Source: a virus
Strand: one strand, 5' to 3'
DNA length: 64,000 nucleotides
Virus record (IMG/VR): IMGVR_UViG_3300045747_000058
Location: 1 to 64,000 of that record
Each line of letters starts with the position of its first letter. Position 1 is the first letter of the stretch. The notes beneath the pieces are model-generated. The model saw only the letters and a program-made list of their open reading frames with translations. It ran no database searches and had not been told where the DNA came from. The position numbers and the translations under genes are program-made. This document shows, one piece after another, positions 1-8,370 of this stretch.

Positions 1-621
1 CCTTGGATGGACAACGGCGCACGCATGCTGCCCTCCAAGCTGTTCGCTGAGTACAGCGCCGAGCTTCGCAAGATGAAGCAGGAGTACGCCAACTTGGTGA
101 GCAAGTTTGCGCAACTTTATGGCTCACGTTTGGTTCAGGAGGCCCGTCAGCGCCTGGGCACGATGTACGACCCTGAAGACTACCCTGATGCTTCCGAGCT
201 ATATGGGAAGTTTGATGTGGAGTTGGACATCATGCCTGTGCCTGACGGGGCTGATTTTCGAGTGGCTATCTCTGACACTGAGCGGACACGAATATCAGAA
301 GAGATTTCTGCACGAGTGGCTAAACGGCAAGCATCAGCTATGGCTGATGCTTGGGGCCGAATCAGAGAAGCGCTGGGTCGAGTCATCGCTCGCCTCTCTG
401 CGAAGAAAGTCGTCATCCACGACTCCCTCATTGAAAACCTCACAGACCTCAGCCGCATCCTGCCTGGACTCAACATCTCCGACGATCCCGACATGCAGCG
501 TGTCTGCGAACGTGTGGTTGCTGGACTACTTATAGACCCACACCGGCTACGCAATTCAAACTCTGCACGTGTGAAGGTCCTGGGCGAAGCCGAGGCAATC
601 TTGCAGCTATGTCCGGCGTAA
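1..621 (+). CDS. Conserved phage protein, 5' end outside the window (DUF3150-like candidate)
   Basis: The frame is open from base 1 and the first ATG lies at base 7, so the true N-terminus is probably upstream of the window. The visible ~204 residues are mostly charged helix (AEYSAELRKMKQEYANL, then a long amphipathic stretch) with no membrane segment or catalytic motif. It sits just before a metallopeptidase/VWA-like gene. In many phages an AAA (MoxR-type) ATPase, a DUF3150-like protein and a DUF2201-like VWA protein are neighbours, and this gene occupies the middle position. The family assignment rests on gene order and general character, not on a recognised motif. Function unknown. Confidence 0.6.
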   Translation, partial: PWMDNGARMLPSKLFAEYSAELRKMKQEYANLVSKFAQLYGSRLVQEARQRLGTMYDPEDYPDASELYGKFDVELDIMPVPDGADFRVAISDTERTRISEEISARVAKRQASAMADAWGRIREALGRVIARLSAKKVVIHDSLIENLTDLSRILPGLNISDDPDMQRVCERVVAGLLIDPHRLRNSNSARVKVLGEAEAILQLCPA

Positions 622-851
622 CTTCACGCAAATCCGCCGATGGCCGTGCTAAGTACTTCTACAACGGGCACAGTGAGTGCATCGGCCTAGTCCTACGATG
701 CATAACCGACGACCGTTATGAGGCGCGGTGTCAGGAAGCCAACGGCGAGTTTTTGCTTCAGCGTTTCAAGTCCATCAAGAAAGCGGAAGAGTGGGTCATG
801 GCACACATAGCTCTAAGGAGATTACGTGGACAACTTAAGAATACGCTTTGA
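609..851 (+). CDS. Small hypothetical protein (80 aa)
   Basis: Starts 13 bases inside the previous gene and runs into the GTG-initiated gene at 826, the close packing of a translationally coupled chain. The protein is basic, with several Cys (CIGLVLRC) and a C-terminal RRLRGQLK patch. No known domain recognised and no strong Shine-Dalgarno in front of its ATG. Supported by position and by the lack of a better frame here. Confidence 0.55.
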   Translation: MSGVTSRKSADGRAKYFYNGHSECIGLVLRCITDDRYEARCQEANGEFLLQRFKSIKKAEEWVMAHIALRRLRGQLKNTL

Positions 852-1602
852 AGCGCTGAGCGCACGTGATCAGCAGAAGATTCTCGACAAGCACCGCGAC
901 ATCGAGACCGACCACAGGTGGTGGACCAGTATCTATGACCAGTTCATTATGGACGTGAATGAATACGGGTACATGGTGGATGAAACCCACGGCAAAGACA
1001 CACGACACTGCATCTGGTGGAGCGGCTTCAGCAGCCAGGGCGACGGAGCTTGCTTTGATGGCCGTGTCTGGAATTGGTCAGTTGCATTCAAAGATTGGCC
1101 GATACTGACAGAGTATTGCAAGGATGCAAGCGTCGATAAGTGGGTTAGATGGAATTCCAAAGGCAACTACTCACATGAGCACTCGTTGGTGTTCGATTGG
1201 GATATTGATAATAGCAATGTCTACGATGAAAAGACTGATCGACTGCGCTGGCTCGCCATGGACGACATGATCACGCAGGCTACGGCTGAGTGGGAGAAGT
1301 TCACAGCGCATACCGAGACGCAAGTGAAGGAACTGTGCCGCGACCTATACATAAAGCTCGAAGAAGAATACCACTGGCTCACAGATGATGAGCAGGTTCT
1401 TGGGTGTCTTATTGCCAACGGCATGTTAGAAGATGAATTACAGGAGTATGAAGATGACGAAGACGAAGACGACGAACCAGAAAGCACTGGACCAGTTGAT
1501 AGCCGCACGGATCACGCTCTTGCTGGATCACTATTTCTTTGGGAGACTGGCTATGCACTTGCAGCTAGTGGAGGACCTGACGATTCCGACACTGGCAGTT
1601 GA
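826..1602 (+). CDS. Conserved phage hypothetical protein, acidic C-terminus (258 aa)
   Basis: GTG start preceded by a good Shine-Dalgarno (TAAGGAG at 814-820). The N-terminal half is rich in Trp and acidic residues, including IWWSGFSSQGDG, a type of segment I associate with widespread uncharacterised phage proteins. Residues ~205-220 are almost purely acidic (EDDEDEDDE). The last ~50 codons are read in a second frame as the start of the metallopeptidase gene at 1454, an unusually long overlap for this genome. No enzyme motif seen. Place in the cluster suggests an accessory role with the VWA module; function unknown. Confidence 0.7.
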   Translation: MDNLRIRFEALSARDQQKILDKHRDIETDHRWWTSIYDQFIMDVNEYGYMVDETHGKDTRHCIWWSGFSSQGDGACFDGRVWNWSVAFKDWPILTEYCKDASVDKWVRWNSKGNYSHEHSLVFDWDIDNSNVYDEKTDRLRWLAMDDMITQATAEWEKFTAHTETQVKELCRDLYIKLEEEYHWLTDDEQVLGCLIANGMLEDELQEYEDDEDEDDEPESTGPVDSRTDHALAGSLFLWETGYALAASGGPDDSDTGS

Positions 1603-2566
1603 CGGTCGCCATATTTTCTACAACCCCAACTGGGTGCTGCAGCAGTCGGCTCGACGCACACAGTCTGGTTTCGTCCACGAGATCATGCACTGTGTCTGTG
1701 AGCACCATTTGCGTCGCAACGGACGTGAGCCAACCCGCTGGAATTATGCTGGAGACTATGTGATCAACATCGTCATCAAAGACGCTGGCTTCGAGTTGAG
1801 TGAAACCTGGCTCTATGACGAGAAGTACCGCGACATGTCCACTGAGCATGTCTACGATCTGCTCAAGCCTGAAGAGAACGACAAGCGCCCGACATTCGAC
1901 GAGGTGCTCGACGGCGCGACCTCTGCCGGTGATGCAGCCGAGAAGGCGCTGGAGTGGGAGATAGCCGTACAGAGCGCAGCACAGATGGCTAAGGCGTACG
2001 GCAAGCTCCCCAAGGGCATGGAGCGCTTCATGGAAGAGATGGGAGAGCCACAGGTGCCCTGGCAAGCAGTCCTTCAGCGATTTATCAATCAGACCAGTCG
2101 CAACGACTACTCATGGTCTCGCCCTAGCAAACGCATGATTGCCCACGGATACATCATGCCCAGCCTGTACAGCGAAAACATGGGAGTGCTGGCAACGGGC
2201 ATTGACACCTCTGGCTCGATTGACGGCCCGACCCTTACAGCGTTCGGCTCAGAGATTACAGCTGCGTTTAATGCATCACATCCCGAGAAGCTGATCAACA
2301 TTTATTGCGACGCCAAAGTGGCGCATGTAGACGAAGTCGACCAGGGCAGCGGCATGCCGCCCTTCAAGGCACATGGTGGCGGTGGCACAGACTTCCGCCC
2401 ACCGTTCGACTGGCTTGAGGAACACGACGTTACGCCCGCCTGTATGATTTATCTCACTGACGGTTATGGTCCGTTCCCCGAAGAGCAGCCCGACTATCCG
2501 GTGCTGTGGTGCATGACAACACACGTAGTTCCGCCGTGGGGCGAGCACGTAAGGATCAAAGTATGA
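1454..2566 (+). CDS. VWA-like protein with HExxH metallopeptidase motif (DUF2201 type)
   Basis: The N-terminal domain carries HEIMH (~residues 75-79), a zincin HExxH signature. The C-terminal domain carries DTSGS (from ~residue 251), the metal-ion-dependent adhesion site of von Willebrand A folds. This two-part architecture is that of DUF2201 proteins, which often accompany MoxR-type AAA ATPases; by analogy it may act with an ATPase in remodelling or maturation, but the phage role is unknown. I chose the ATG at 1454 because AGGAG (1442-1446) is spaced correctly for it; upstream in-frame ATGs at 1433 and 1448 are poorer fits. The gene overlaps the previous one by 149 bases in another frame. 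Confidence 0.85.
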   Translation: MTKTKTTNQKALDQLIAARITLLLDHYFFGRLAMHLQLVEDLTIPTLAVDGRHIFYNPNWVLQQSARRTQSGFVHEIMHCVCEHHLRRNGREPTRWNYAGDYVINIVIKDAGFELSETWLYDEKYRDMSTEHVYDLLKPEENDKRPTFDEVLDGATSAGDAAEKALEWEIAVQSAAQMAKAYGKLPKGMERFMEEMGEPQVPWQAVLQRFINQTSRNDYSWSRPSKRMIAHGYIMPSLYSENMGVLATGIDTSGSIDGPTLTAFGSEITAAFNASHPEKLINIYCDAKVAHVDEVDQGSGMPPFKAHGGGGTDFRPPFDWLEEHDVTPACMIYLTDGYGPFPEEQPDYPVLWCMTTHVVPPWGEHVRIKV

Positions 2567-2677
2567 AAACATCTGAACTGACAGGCGCTGCCCTTGACTG
2601 GACTGATCAGTTCTGACTATTCCGTTGATCTTTCGAATGATATAAGATCGAAGCTCTAACACCGATCGGAATAAGAT
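2567..2677 (+). promoter_or_regulatory. Intergenic control region with 24-bp repeat R24 (copy 1, 2645-2668)
   Basis: This 110-bp gap holds a 24-base word at 2645-2668 (begins AGATCGAAGCTCTAA, ends CGATCG) that recurs with one mismatch at 57824-57847. GATATAAGAT just upstream looks -10-like, but no well-spaced -35 is evident. The repeat precedes the nuclease/helicase/polymerase genes, so promoter or operator function is the natural inference. Confidence 0.5.
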
Positions 2678-3373
2678 ATGAGCGTACCCTCATGGAGTCA
2701 TTCGAAGTTAACCGACTTCGATAAATGCAAGCACATGTTCTGGCTCAAGCATGACCAGAAAATCCCCGAACCTGACCGCGTCCTACGTCCTGGCCAAACC
2801 GAGTTTGCCAACGACCGTGGCACCCGCGTCCATGACAACTGCGAGGCGTATGTGCGGGGTGACCATGACGCGCTTTGCCCCGAGGCCGAGAAGCACTTTG
2901 GCATCAAGATTGACCTCCTGCGCCACATGTACCAAGACGGCATCGTCAGCATGGAAGGCGAGTGGGGCCACGACAAGGACTGGGAGATCGCCGAGTGGAA
3001 AAAGGCGTGGCTGCGACTGAAGCTCGACGTGATGGTGATGGTGGACTCCACCCACGCCATCGTGATCGACTACAAGACCGGCAAGAAGTGGGGCAACGAA
3101 GTCAAGCACGCTGAGCAACTTCAACTGTACCAACTGTGCGCGTTTCTGCGCCACCCGGAGCTAGAGAAGGTCACCGCCGAGTTGTGGTACCTCGACCAGA
3201 ACGAGGTGACCTCGCAGACCTTCACGCGCCAGCAGGGCCTGCGCTTTCGTCAAGGCTTTGACAAGCGCGGCATCAGCGCCACTACGTGCGAAGTGTTTCC
3301 GCCGAACCCAAATAAATGGAGTTGCCTCTACTGCGCGTTTAAGAACACTGAACATTGCACGGTAGGTGTGTAA
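2678..3373 (+). CDS. PD-(D/E)XK nuclease, RecB/Cas4-like, probable Fe-S cluster
   Basis: 231 aa. The nuclease core is clear: LKLD (Asp ~117), then DYKTGK (Asp ~131, Lys ~133) and a QLQLYQLCAF helix typical of RecB-family nucleases (PDDEXK_1). Cys17 near the N-terminus together with Cys216, Cys219 and Cys227 at the C-terminus matches the split four-cysteine arrangement that holds a 4Fe-4S cluster in AddB- and Cas4-type enzymes. Expected role: 5' or 3' end processing of DNA in replication or recombination. It lies directly upstream of a SNF2-type helicase, which suggests joint action. No cas genes or CRISPR array are nearby, so a CRISPR adaptation role is not supported. Confidence 0.88.
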   Translation: MSVPSWSHSKLTDFDKCKHMFWLKHDQKIPEPDRVLRPGQTEFANDRGTRVHDNCEAYVRGDHDALCPEAEKHFGIKIDLLRHMYQDGIVSMEGEWGHDKDWEIAEWKKAWLRLKLDVMVMVDSTHAIVIDYKTGKKWGNEVKHAEQLQLYQLCAFLRHPELEKVTAELWYLDQNEVTSQTFTRQQGLRFRQGFDKRGISATTCEVFPPNPNKWSCLYCAFKNTEHCTVGV

Positions 3374-3461
3374 ACGCACCACGCAGACTCCATAAAGGAG
3401 CGCCACCTCCTCAAGAAGTGGCACGACCGAATTCTCCAATACCAAGCAAAGGAACGACTCC

Positions 3462-4991
3462 GTGGACGTATCTACCCCAGTGCGCTCAACCTTGCGCGGC
3501 GCTTCGAAACAGAGCAAGGTCTCCAAAGCCAGCACCGCCGTAATCAAGCCCTTCGCGCATCAGGTCAAGTCGCTCAAGCACAACGAGAAGACCGAGATCG
3601 TGTACGACTGCTCGGACCCAGGGACTGGGAAGACATACGTGAGGATCATGGCGTTTCTGGCAAGATTGCGTTCTGGACGTGGGACACAATCGTCGACTCC
3701 TGGGCGAGCTATGCTCGTACTAGCGCCGAAATCATTGCTGAGATCGGTATGGCTCAACGACATCAAGAAGTTCGCCCCGGGCCTAAAAGTCGCAGTAAGC
3801 ACGGCAGGCAAACACGAAAGCGTGTTTGAAGAAGATGCCGATGTCTACGTCACCAACATCGACGCGGTGAAATGGCTGGCTAAGCAGAACAAGAAGTTCT
3901 TCGAGCGATTCAGCGAGTTGGTCATTGATGAGTCCACCGCGTACAAGCATCACTCGTCTCAGCGTTCCAAGGCCGCTGCCAAGGTCAGCAAGTTCTTCCA
4001 GTACCGCTGCTGCATGACCGGCACGCCTAATGGGCGCAGCATCACGGACGTGTGGCACCAGATTTATCTGCTCGATGGCGGCAAGCGCCTCGGCCCGTCC
4101 TTCTTCGCGTTCCGCAACTCTGTGTGCGAGGCCAAACAGGTCGGTCGTAACCAGCATGCCATTCAGTGGACTGACAAGACCGGCGCTGAAGAGGCTGTGT
4201 TCGGATTGCTGAGCGACATCGTGATTCGCCACAAGTTCGAAGACTGCGTGGACATCCCGGCCAACCACCAGTACAGCATCCCCTACGAGTTATCGCCCAA
4301 GCACCGCAAGGCGTACGACGAGATGGAAGCGTTCTGCATGCTGGAGATTCACGGCACGCTCGAAGAGCAGGCTCTGGCCCGCATGCGTGCGACCACCGTG
4401 GCGCAGATGAAGGCCAAGGCCAAGATCGCCCCCAAGGTGATCAGCGCTGTGCATGCCGGCGCGCTGGCCCAAAAGCTCATGCAAATCGCCTCGGGCGCTG
4501 TGTATGAACCCGGCGGGACCTACCACGTGCTGGACACCGGGCGTTACGAGATGATCCTTGATCTGATCGAAGAGCGCCAGCACAGCTTGTGCTTCTTCTA
4601 CTGGAAGCACCAGCGTGACCTGTTGTGCCAGGAGGCCGACAAGCGTGGCATTACCTTCGCAGTGATCGACGGCGATACCGGCGAGACTGAGCGTGAAGAG
4701 ATCGTGGCGCGCTACCAGCGCGGCGCGTACCAGACGCTCTTTGCTCACCCCAAGAGCGCTGCCCATGGCCTGACCCTCACCAAGGGCACGGCCACCATCT
4801 GGCCCTCTCCGACGTACGACTTGGAGTTGTTTAAGCAAGGCTCCAAGCGTCAGCACCGGATGGGTCAGACCAAAAAGACCGAGACCATCATCGTGACCGC
4901 CACGAACACGATGGAGGAGAAGGTCTACAAAATTTTGTCAGACAAAGATGCTCGTATGAGCAACTTGCTTGACTTGTTTTCTACTCTCTAA
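3462..4991 (+). CDS. SNF2-type superfamily 2 DNA helicase/translocase
   Basis: 509 aa from a GTG start with AAAGGA at 3448-3453. Motif I is DPGTGKT (52-58), motif II is DEST (156-159), motif III is TGTP (186-189), and the C-terminal RecA lobe ends with QGSKRQHRMGQTKK (~459 on), the motif VI signature of SNF2 proteins. Both lobes are complete. Phage members of this group are placed among replication genes and are thought to move on dsDNA during replication or recombination. The nuclease at 2678 and the polymerase at 5363 flank it. No additional nuclease or zinc finger is fused to it. Confidence 0.92.
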   Translation: MDVSTPVRSTLRGASKQSKVSKASTAVIKPFAHQVKSLKHNEKTEIVYDCSDPGTGKTYVRIMAFLARLRSGRGTQSSTPGRAMLVLAPKSLLRSVWLNDIKKFAPGLKVAVSTAGKHESVFEEDADVYVTNIDAVKWLAKQNKKFFERFSELVIDESTAYKHHSSQRSKAAAKVSKFFQYRCCMTGTPNGRSITDVWHQIYLLDGGKRLGPSFFAFRNSVCEAKQVGRNQHAIQWTDKTGAEEAVFGLLSDIVIRHKFEDCVDIPANHQYSIPYELSPKHRKAYDEMEAFCMLEIHGTLEEQALARMRATTVAQMKAKAKIAPKVISAVHAGALAQKLMQIASGAVYEPGGTYHVLDTGRYEMILDLIEERQHSLCFFYWKHQRDLLCQEADKRGITFAVIDGDTGETEREEIVARYQRGAYQTLFAHPKSAAHGLTLTKGTATIWPSPTYDLELFKQGSKRQHRMGQTKKTETIIVTATNTMEEKVYKILSDKDARMSNLLDLFSTL

Positions 4992-5001
4992 GAAAGATAG
5001 T

Positions 5002-5157
5002 ATGACGTTCGTAATGATCCAAGGTGCCTTTGCTGCCCGCTACGAAGGGCGCACACAGCAAGAGATTATTGAAGTAAGTAACTGGAACTGGCCCGGGTGG
5101 GACATCTGCCAGTTCATTGAAGACTTCCGCATCAATGGCGAGAAAGCACTGGCATGA
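5002..5157 (+). CDS. Small hypothetical protein (51 aa)
   Basis: Begins 11 bases after the helicase stop and overlaps the next start by four bases (ATGA). An alternative in-frame start at 4969 would lie inside the helicase gene; 5002 has AAGAAAGA upstream and is preferred. Sequence contains Trp-rich NWNWPGWD and no known domain. Similar short link genes are common between phage replication genes. Confidence 0.5.
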   Translation: MTFVMIQGAFAARYEGRTQQEIIEVSNWNWPGWDICQFIEDFRINGEKALA

Positions 5158-5363
5158 CTGAGAATTTCAAACTCAATAAGGACGCATCCGTGGCCGTCGC
5201 TAATGACTACTTCTGGCAAAAGATTAACCCTGACACACCGCGCGGCGTAAAACTTCAGCTGCTCGGTATCGGCGGCGTGGCAGCGTACGGCCACTGGGAT
5301 GGCAAAAACCGCTACTGGACACACTGGGCACCCTGCCCTCGCATGCCCAAGGAGAACGTCTGA
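5154..5363 (+). CDS. Small hypothetical protein (69 aa)
   Basis: ATGA coupling to the gene before, and its TGA overlaps the ATG of the DNA polymerase at 5363. Contains LLGIGGVAAYGHWDGKNRYW, mildly hydrophobic but not a membrane helix. No recognisable family. The tight coupling argues that it is translated. Confidence 0.55.
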   Translation: MTENFKLNKDASVAVANDYFWQKINPDTPRGVKLQLLGIGGVAAYGHWDGKNRYWTHWAPCPRMPKENV

Positions 5364-7489
5364 TGACTGGATGGGGATCACAGCTACGCGAGCGTGCTGA
5401 GTTCATTCTGAACCGCCCAGAAATCGTACCCGGTGCGGTGGACTGGAACCGACTGGTCACTGTTGACTTCGAGACGTTCTACAGCATGGAATACACACTG
5501 TCCAAGCTGAGCACATCGGAGTATGTGCGTGACCCGCGCTTCAAAGCGCAGATGGTGGGTATCAAGATCGGCAACAAACCGACCAAGGTGTACACCGGCA
5601 TGGCTAAGATCAAAGCGGCATTGCTGGGTATCAACTGGGCGACGCACTCGCTGCTGTGCCACAACACAGCCTTCGACGGCTTCATCATGAGCCACGTGTT
5701 CGAGATTATTCCGTTCCAGTATTACGACACGCTGAGCATGGCCCGTGGCCTGCACAGCAATGAAATCGGTGCGAGCCTGGACGAAGTGGCTCAGTTCTAC
5801 GGCAAAGGCTCCAAGCTCGATGGCGTGCTGGAGACCACCAAGGGCATCGAGAACTGGGACGCGAAGCTGGTTAAAGCAGTCACACCCTACTGTGCCCAGG
5901 ACGTGGATTTGACGCATGCCATCTTCAAGGAGATGCACGCCAAGTTCCCCGCCGACGAACTGGACCTCGTGGACATGACGATCCGCATGTTCTGCGACCC
6001 TGTGCTGAAGGTGGACATCCCACGCGTCGAGAAGGAGTATGAGCGTGAGGTCGCCGAGCGCAAGGCCAAGTTCTATGCGGTCGTGGACCCGAAGCCGTTC
6101 TACGATGACAAGACCATCCTGAAGACTGGCAAGGAACGTGCGCTGGAAGGTGAGGAGCGCGACGTGCTCATCATCAAGCGCATCCTCGGCTCCAACGAAA
6201 AGTTCGCCGATCTGTTGCGTGCCGAGGGCATCGAGCCGCCGGTGAAGATCAGCCCTGCGTGGATGAAGCGCAGCAAAGAGGAGCGTGAGGATGAGACGGA
6301 TAAGTGGTCGTACGCGTTTGCCAAGGACGATTTGGAGTTCACCTCATTACCAGACAACATCGACCTCTGGCGTGGTGCGTTTGATCCCAATAAGAAGAAA
6401 GACATCCCGCTTATCTCGGCAAAACAAGATCGTATCCGCGCGCTCGTCGAGGCGCGGTTGGCCACGAAGAGCACCACCAATATCACGCGCGCTGAGCGGT
6501 TCCTGAAGGCTGGTGCCAACGACATGAGCCTGCCGGTTGGGTACGCCTACTACCGCGCCCACACGGGCCGGTGGGGTGGCAACAACAAGATGAACATGCA
6601 GAACCTAAAACGTCCTGAATACGATAAGGCTAAGAACCCTATCCCAGGAACAGGCGAACTGCGACAGTCCATCCTGGCACCCAAGGGCTACCAGATGTGC
6701 GTGGTCGACTCTAGCCAGATTGAGGCCCGCGTAAATGGCTGGCTATGGGGTCAAAACGACCTCATGGCAGCGTTTGCGGCCGCCGACAGGGGTACAGGCT
6801 CAGACGCCTACTGCAACTTCGCTACGCTTATTTACGGCCGTCCGATCACCAAGGACGACAAGACCGAGCGCTTCGTGGGCAAGGTATGCGTTCTGGGCCT
6901 TGGGTACCAAATGGGTGCAGCCAAGTTTCAGATGACCCTGGCCAAGGGTGCTCTTGGCGGTCCCCCGATCTTTTTTGAATTGGACCGCTGCAAAGAGATC
7001 GTCGACACCTACCGCCGCGCAAACTTCAAGATCAGGCAGGGTTGGGACATCTGCGCCAGGATCATCGAAGACATGGCCGCTGGGCGCATGGGTCGGCATG
7101 GCCCGGTCTCTTGGGAAAAAGAAACGATCTGGCTTCCCAATGGAATGTCGCTCAAGTACCCTGAGCTACGCAAGCAGCCTGGAGAAAAGGGCTGGGACGA
7201 ATGGTCGTACAAGTCAGGTGACATCCGCAAGAAGATTTATGGCGGTTTGCTTTGCGAAAACTTGGTTCAGGCTCTGGCACGAATCATCGTGGGTAAGCAG
7301 ATGCTCAACATCCGCAAGAAGTACCGCGTCGTGATGACTACGCACGACGAGGCCGTGGCGCTGCCCAAGACACGTGAAGCAGAGTTCTGCTTCAAGCTCA
7401 TGACGAAGGCTATGAGCACCCCGCTGGACTGGTGCATGGACATCCCGCTGAACTGCGAGGGTGGCTACGCGACCAACTACAGCAAGTAG
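5363..7489 (+). CDS. Family A DNA polymerase with 3'-5' exonuclease domain
   Basis: 708 aa. The N-terminal DnaQ-like domain has the exo I DFE (35-37), an exo II-like segment (HNTAFDGF) and a later DVDLTH. The polymerase domain shows motif A DSSQIEARV (449-457), motif B ending GLGYQMG with Lys507, and motif C HDE (661-663). No 5'-nuclease domain is present, as is usual for phage Pol I-type replicases. With the primase-helicase at 59267, ligase and candidate SSB this would be the genome replicase. It is translationally coupled to the gene before it. Confidence 0.96.
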   Translation: MTGWGSQLRERAEFILNRPEIVPGAVDWNRLVTVDFETFYSMEYTLSKLSTSEYVRDPRFKAQMVGIKIGNKPTKVYTGMAKIKAALLGINWATHSLLCHNTAFDGFIMSHVFEIIPFQYYDTLSMARGLHSNEIGASLDEVAQFYGKGSKLDGVLETTKGIENWDAKLVKAVTPYCAQDVDLTHAIFKEMHAKFPADELDLVDMTIRMFCDPVLKVDIPRVEKEYEREVAERKAKFYAVVDPKPFYDDKTILKTGKERALEGEERDVLIIKRILGSNEKFADLLRAEGIEPPVKISPAWMKRSKEEREDETDKWSYAFAKDDLEFTSLPDNIDLWRGAFDPNKKKDIPLISAKQDRIRALVEARLATKSTTNITRAERFLKAGANDMSLPVGYAYYRAHTGRWGGNNKMNMQNLKRPEYDKAKNPIPGTGELRQSILAPKGYQMCVVDSSQIEARVNGWLWGQNDLMAAFAAADRGTGSDAYCNFATLIYGRPITKDDKTERFVGKVCVLGLGYQMGAAKFQMTLAKGALGGPPIFFELDRCKEIVDTYRRANFKIRQGWDICARIIEDMAAGRMGRHGPVSWEKETIWLPNGMSLKYPELRKQPGEKGWDEWSYKSGDIRKKIYGGLLCENLVQALARIIVGKQMLNIRKKYRVVMTTHDEAVALPKTREAEFCFKLMTKAMSTPLDWCMDIPLNCEGGYATNYSK

Positions 7490-7497
7490 TTATTTAT

Positions 7498-7518
7498 GGG
7501 CGCATAGAGTCTGCGCCC
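7498..7518 (+). terminator. Perfect 7-bp stem-loop after the polymerase gene
   Basis: GGGCGCA and TGCGCCC flank a 7-base loop, nine bases after the polymerase stop. No U-run follows, so it could be a weak terminator, a pause or an RNA-stabilising hairpin. The rest of the gap up to 7614 holds only the Shine-Dalgarno (TTAGGAGAA) of the next gene. Confidence 0.4.
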
Positions 7519-7614
7519 ACCCTTTACGGACGAAAGTGATCGCTGCTTGGCTGACTGTTTCGCACAGTGTCCCCTGCAGGTTCATGAGTAGTCCACCAAT
7601 CTTAGGAGAAATTG

Positions 7615-8370
7615 ATGTTCGCCATCAGTGGAAGAAACTTGCCGGACGTGCGTTCGTACGAAGACGCACTCAAGACGTGGGACGAAGCACACCAGCATGC
7701 CCGCTTTGGAACAGGTTGGCGTGGGTTGAAAGACAAGCGCGATACCAACAAGATCATCCGCAAAGAAGGCGACAAGATTTTCTTTCGCTACCACACGACT
7801 GACCTCGTGACGTGGTTACCTGACCGAATCTGGATCAAACAATACGACAGCCCGAGTTCGTGCATCTTCACCAACTGCTTCACACCTCCCAGTGTCTGGG
7901 CGGTACAGAAGAAAGGTGAGATGTATGTGGCATGCAATGGCGGCTACTACCAGTCGTCGCTCTTGGCTGTCGAGATCGTGAAGGACAAGTTTGGGTGGGC
8001 AGTGACACCTGAGTCTGTTTACCAATTTCCCAAGTACACGCTGGACAAGAGCAAGGCCGCGAAAATCAGGAAGGTGCTCAAGCCGTTCCGTGATTACCGT
8101 GACTCTGTGCTGCGGCTGCGCGGTGGTCGGCATGAAGCAGAGTACTGCGATGAATACCGACTCTGTGTCATCTTGCGCAACCTCTTCGCTTCCCCGCAGA
8201 TGACTGAGGAGATGCAGCGTGATCTGCTCTCCGAGGCAAATGCGTATGACGACAGTCTGCTTCTGAAGAATGCGTACCTCACCGGTGGGGCGGTGAGTGT
8301 GACGCACGTGGCTGGTGAGCTTCGCCCCGAGAACCCGTATGCAGGACGTTCCGGTCTGCACTACATCTAA
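7615..8370 (+). CDS. Conserved phage hypothetical protein (251 aa)
   Basis: ATG at 7615 follows TTAGGAGAA with normal spacing; the TTG three bases earlier is not needed. Residues ~58-72 (FRYHTTDLVTWLPDRIWI) resemble a family of uncharacterised phage proteins with a YHxTxVV...PD pattern. The rest is mixed alpha/beta with a basic RLRGGRH patch near residue 160. No catalytic motif recognised. It follows the polymerase and precedes a separate promoter, so it may end the replication operon. Confidence 0.7.
   Translation: MFAISGRNLPDVRSYEDALKTWDEAHQHARFGTGWRGLKDKRDTNKIIRKEGDKIFFRYHTTDLVTWLPDRIWIKQYDSPSSCIFTNCFTPPSVWAVQKKGEMYVACNGGYYQSSLLAVEIVKDKFGWAVTPESVYQFPKYTLDKSKAAKIRKVLKPFRDYRDSVLRLRGGRHEAEYCDEYRLCVILRNLFASPQMTEEMQRDLLSEANAYDDSLLLKNAYLTGGAVSVTHVAGELRPENPYAGRSGLHYI

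Noticed and set aside
2678-3373. A Cas4 gene belonging to a CRISPR system
   Set aside because: No cas1/cas2 or repeat array nearby; the neighbours are replication genes, so a general RecB-type nuclease fits better.
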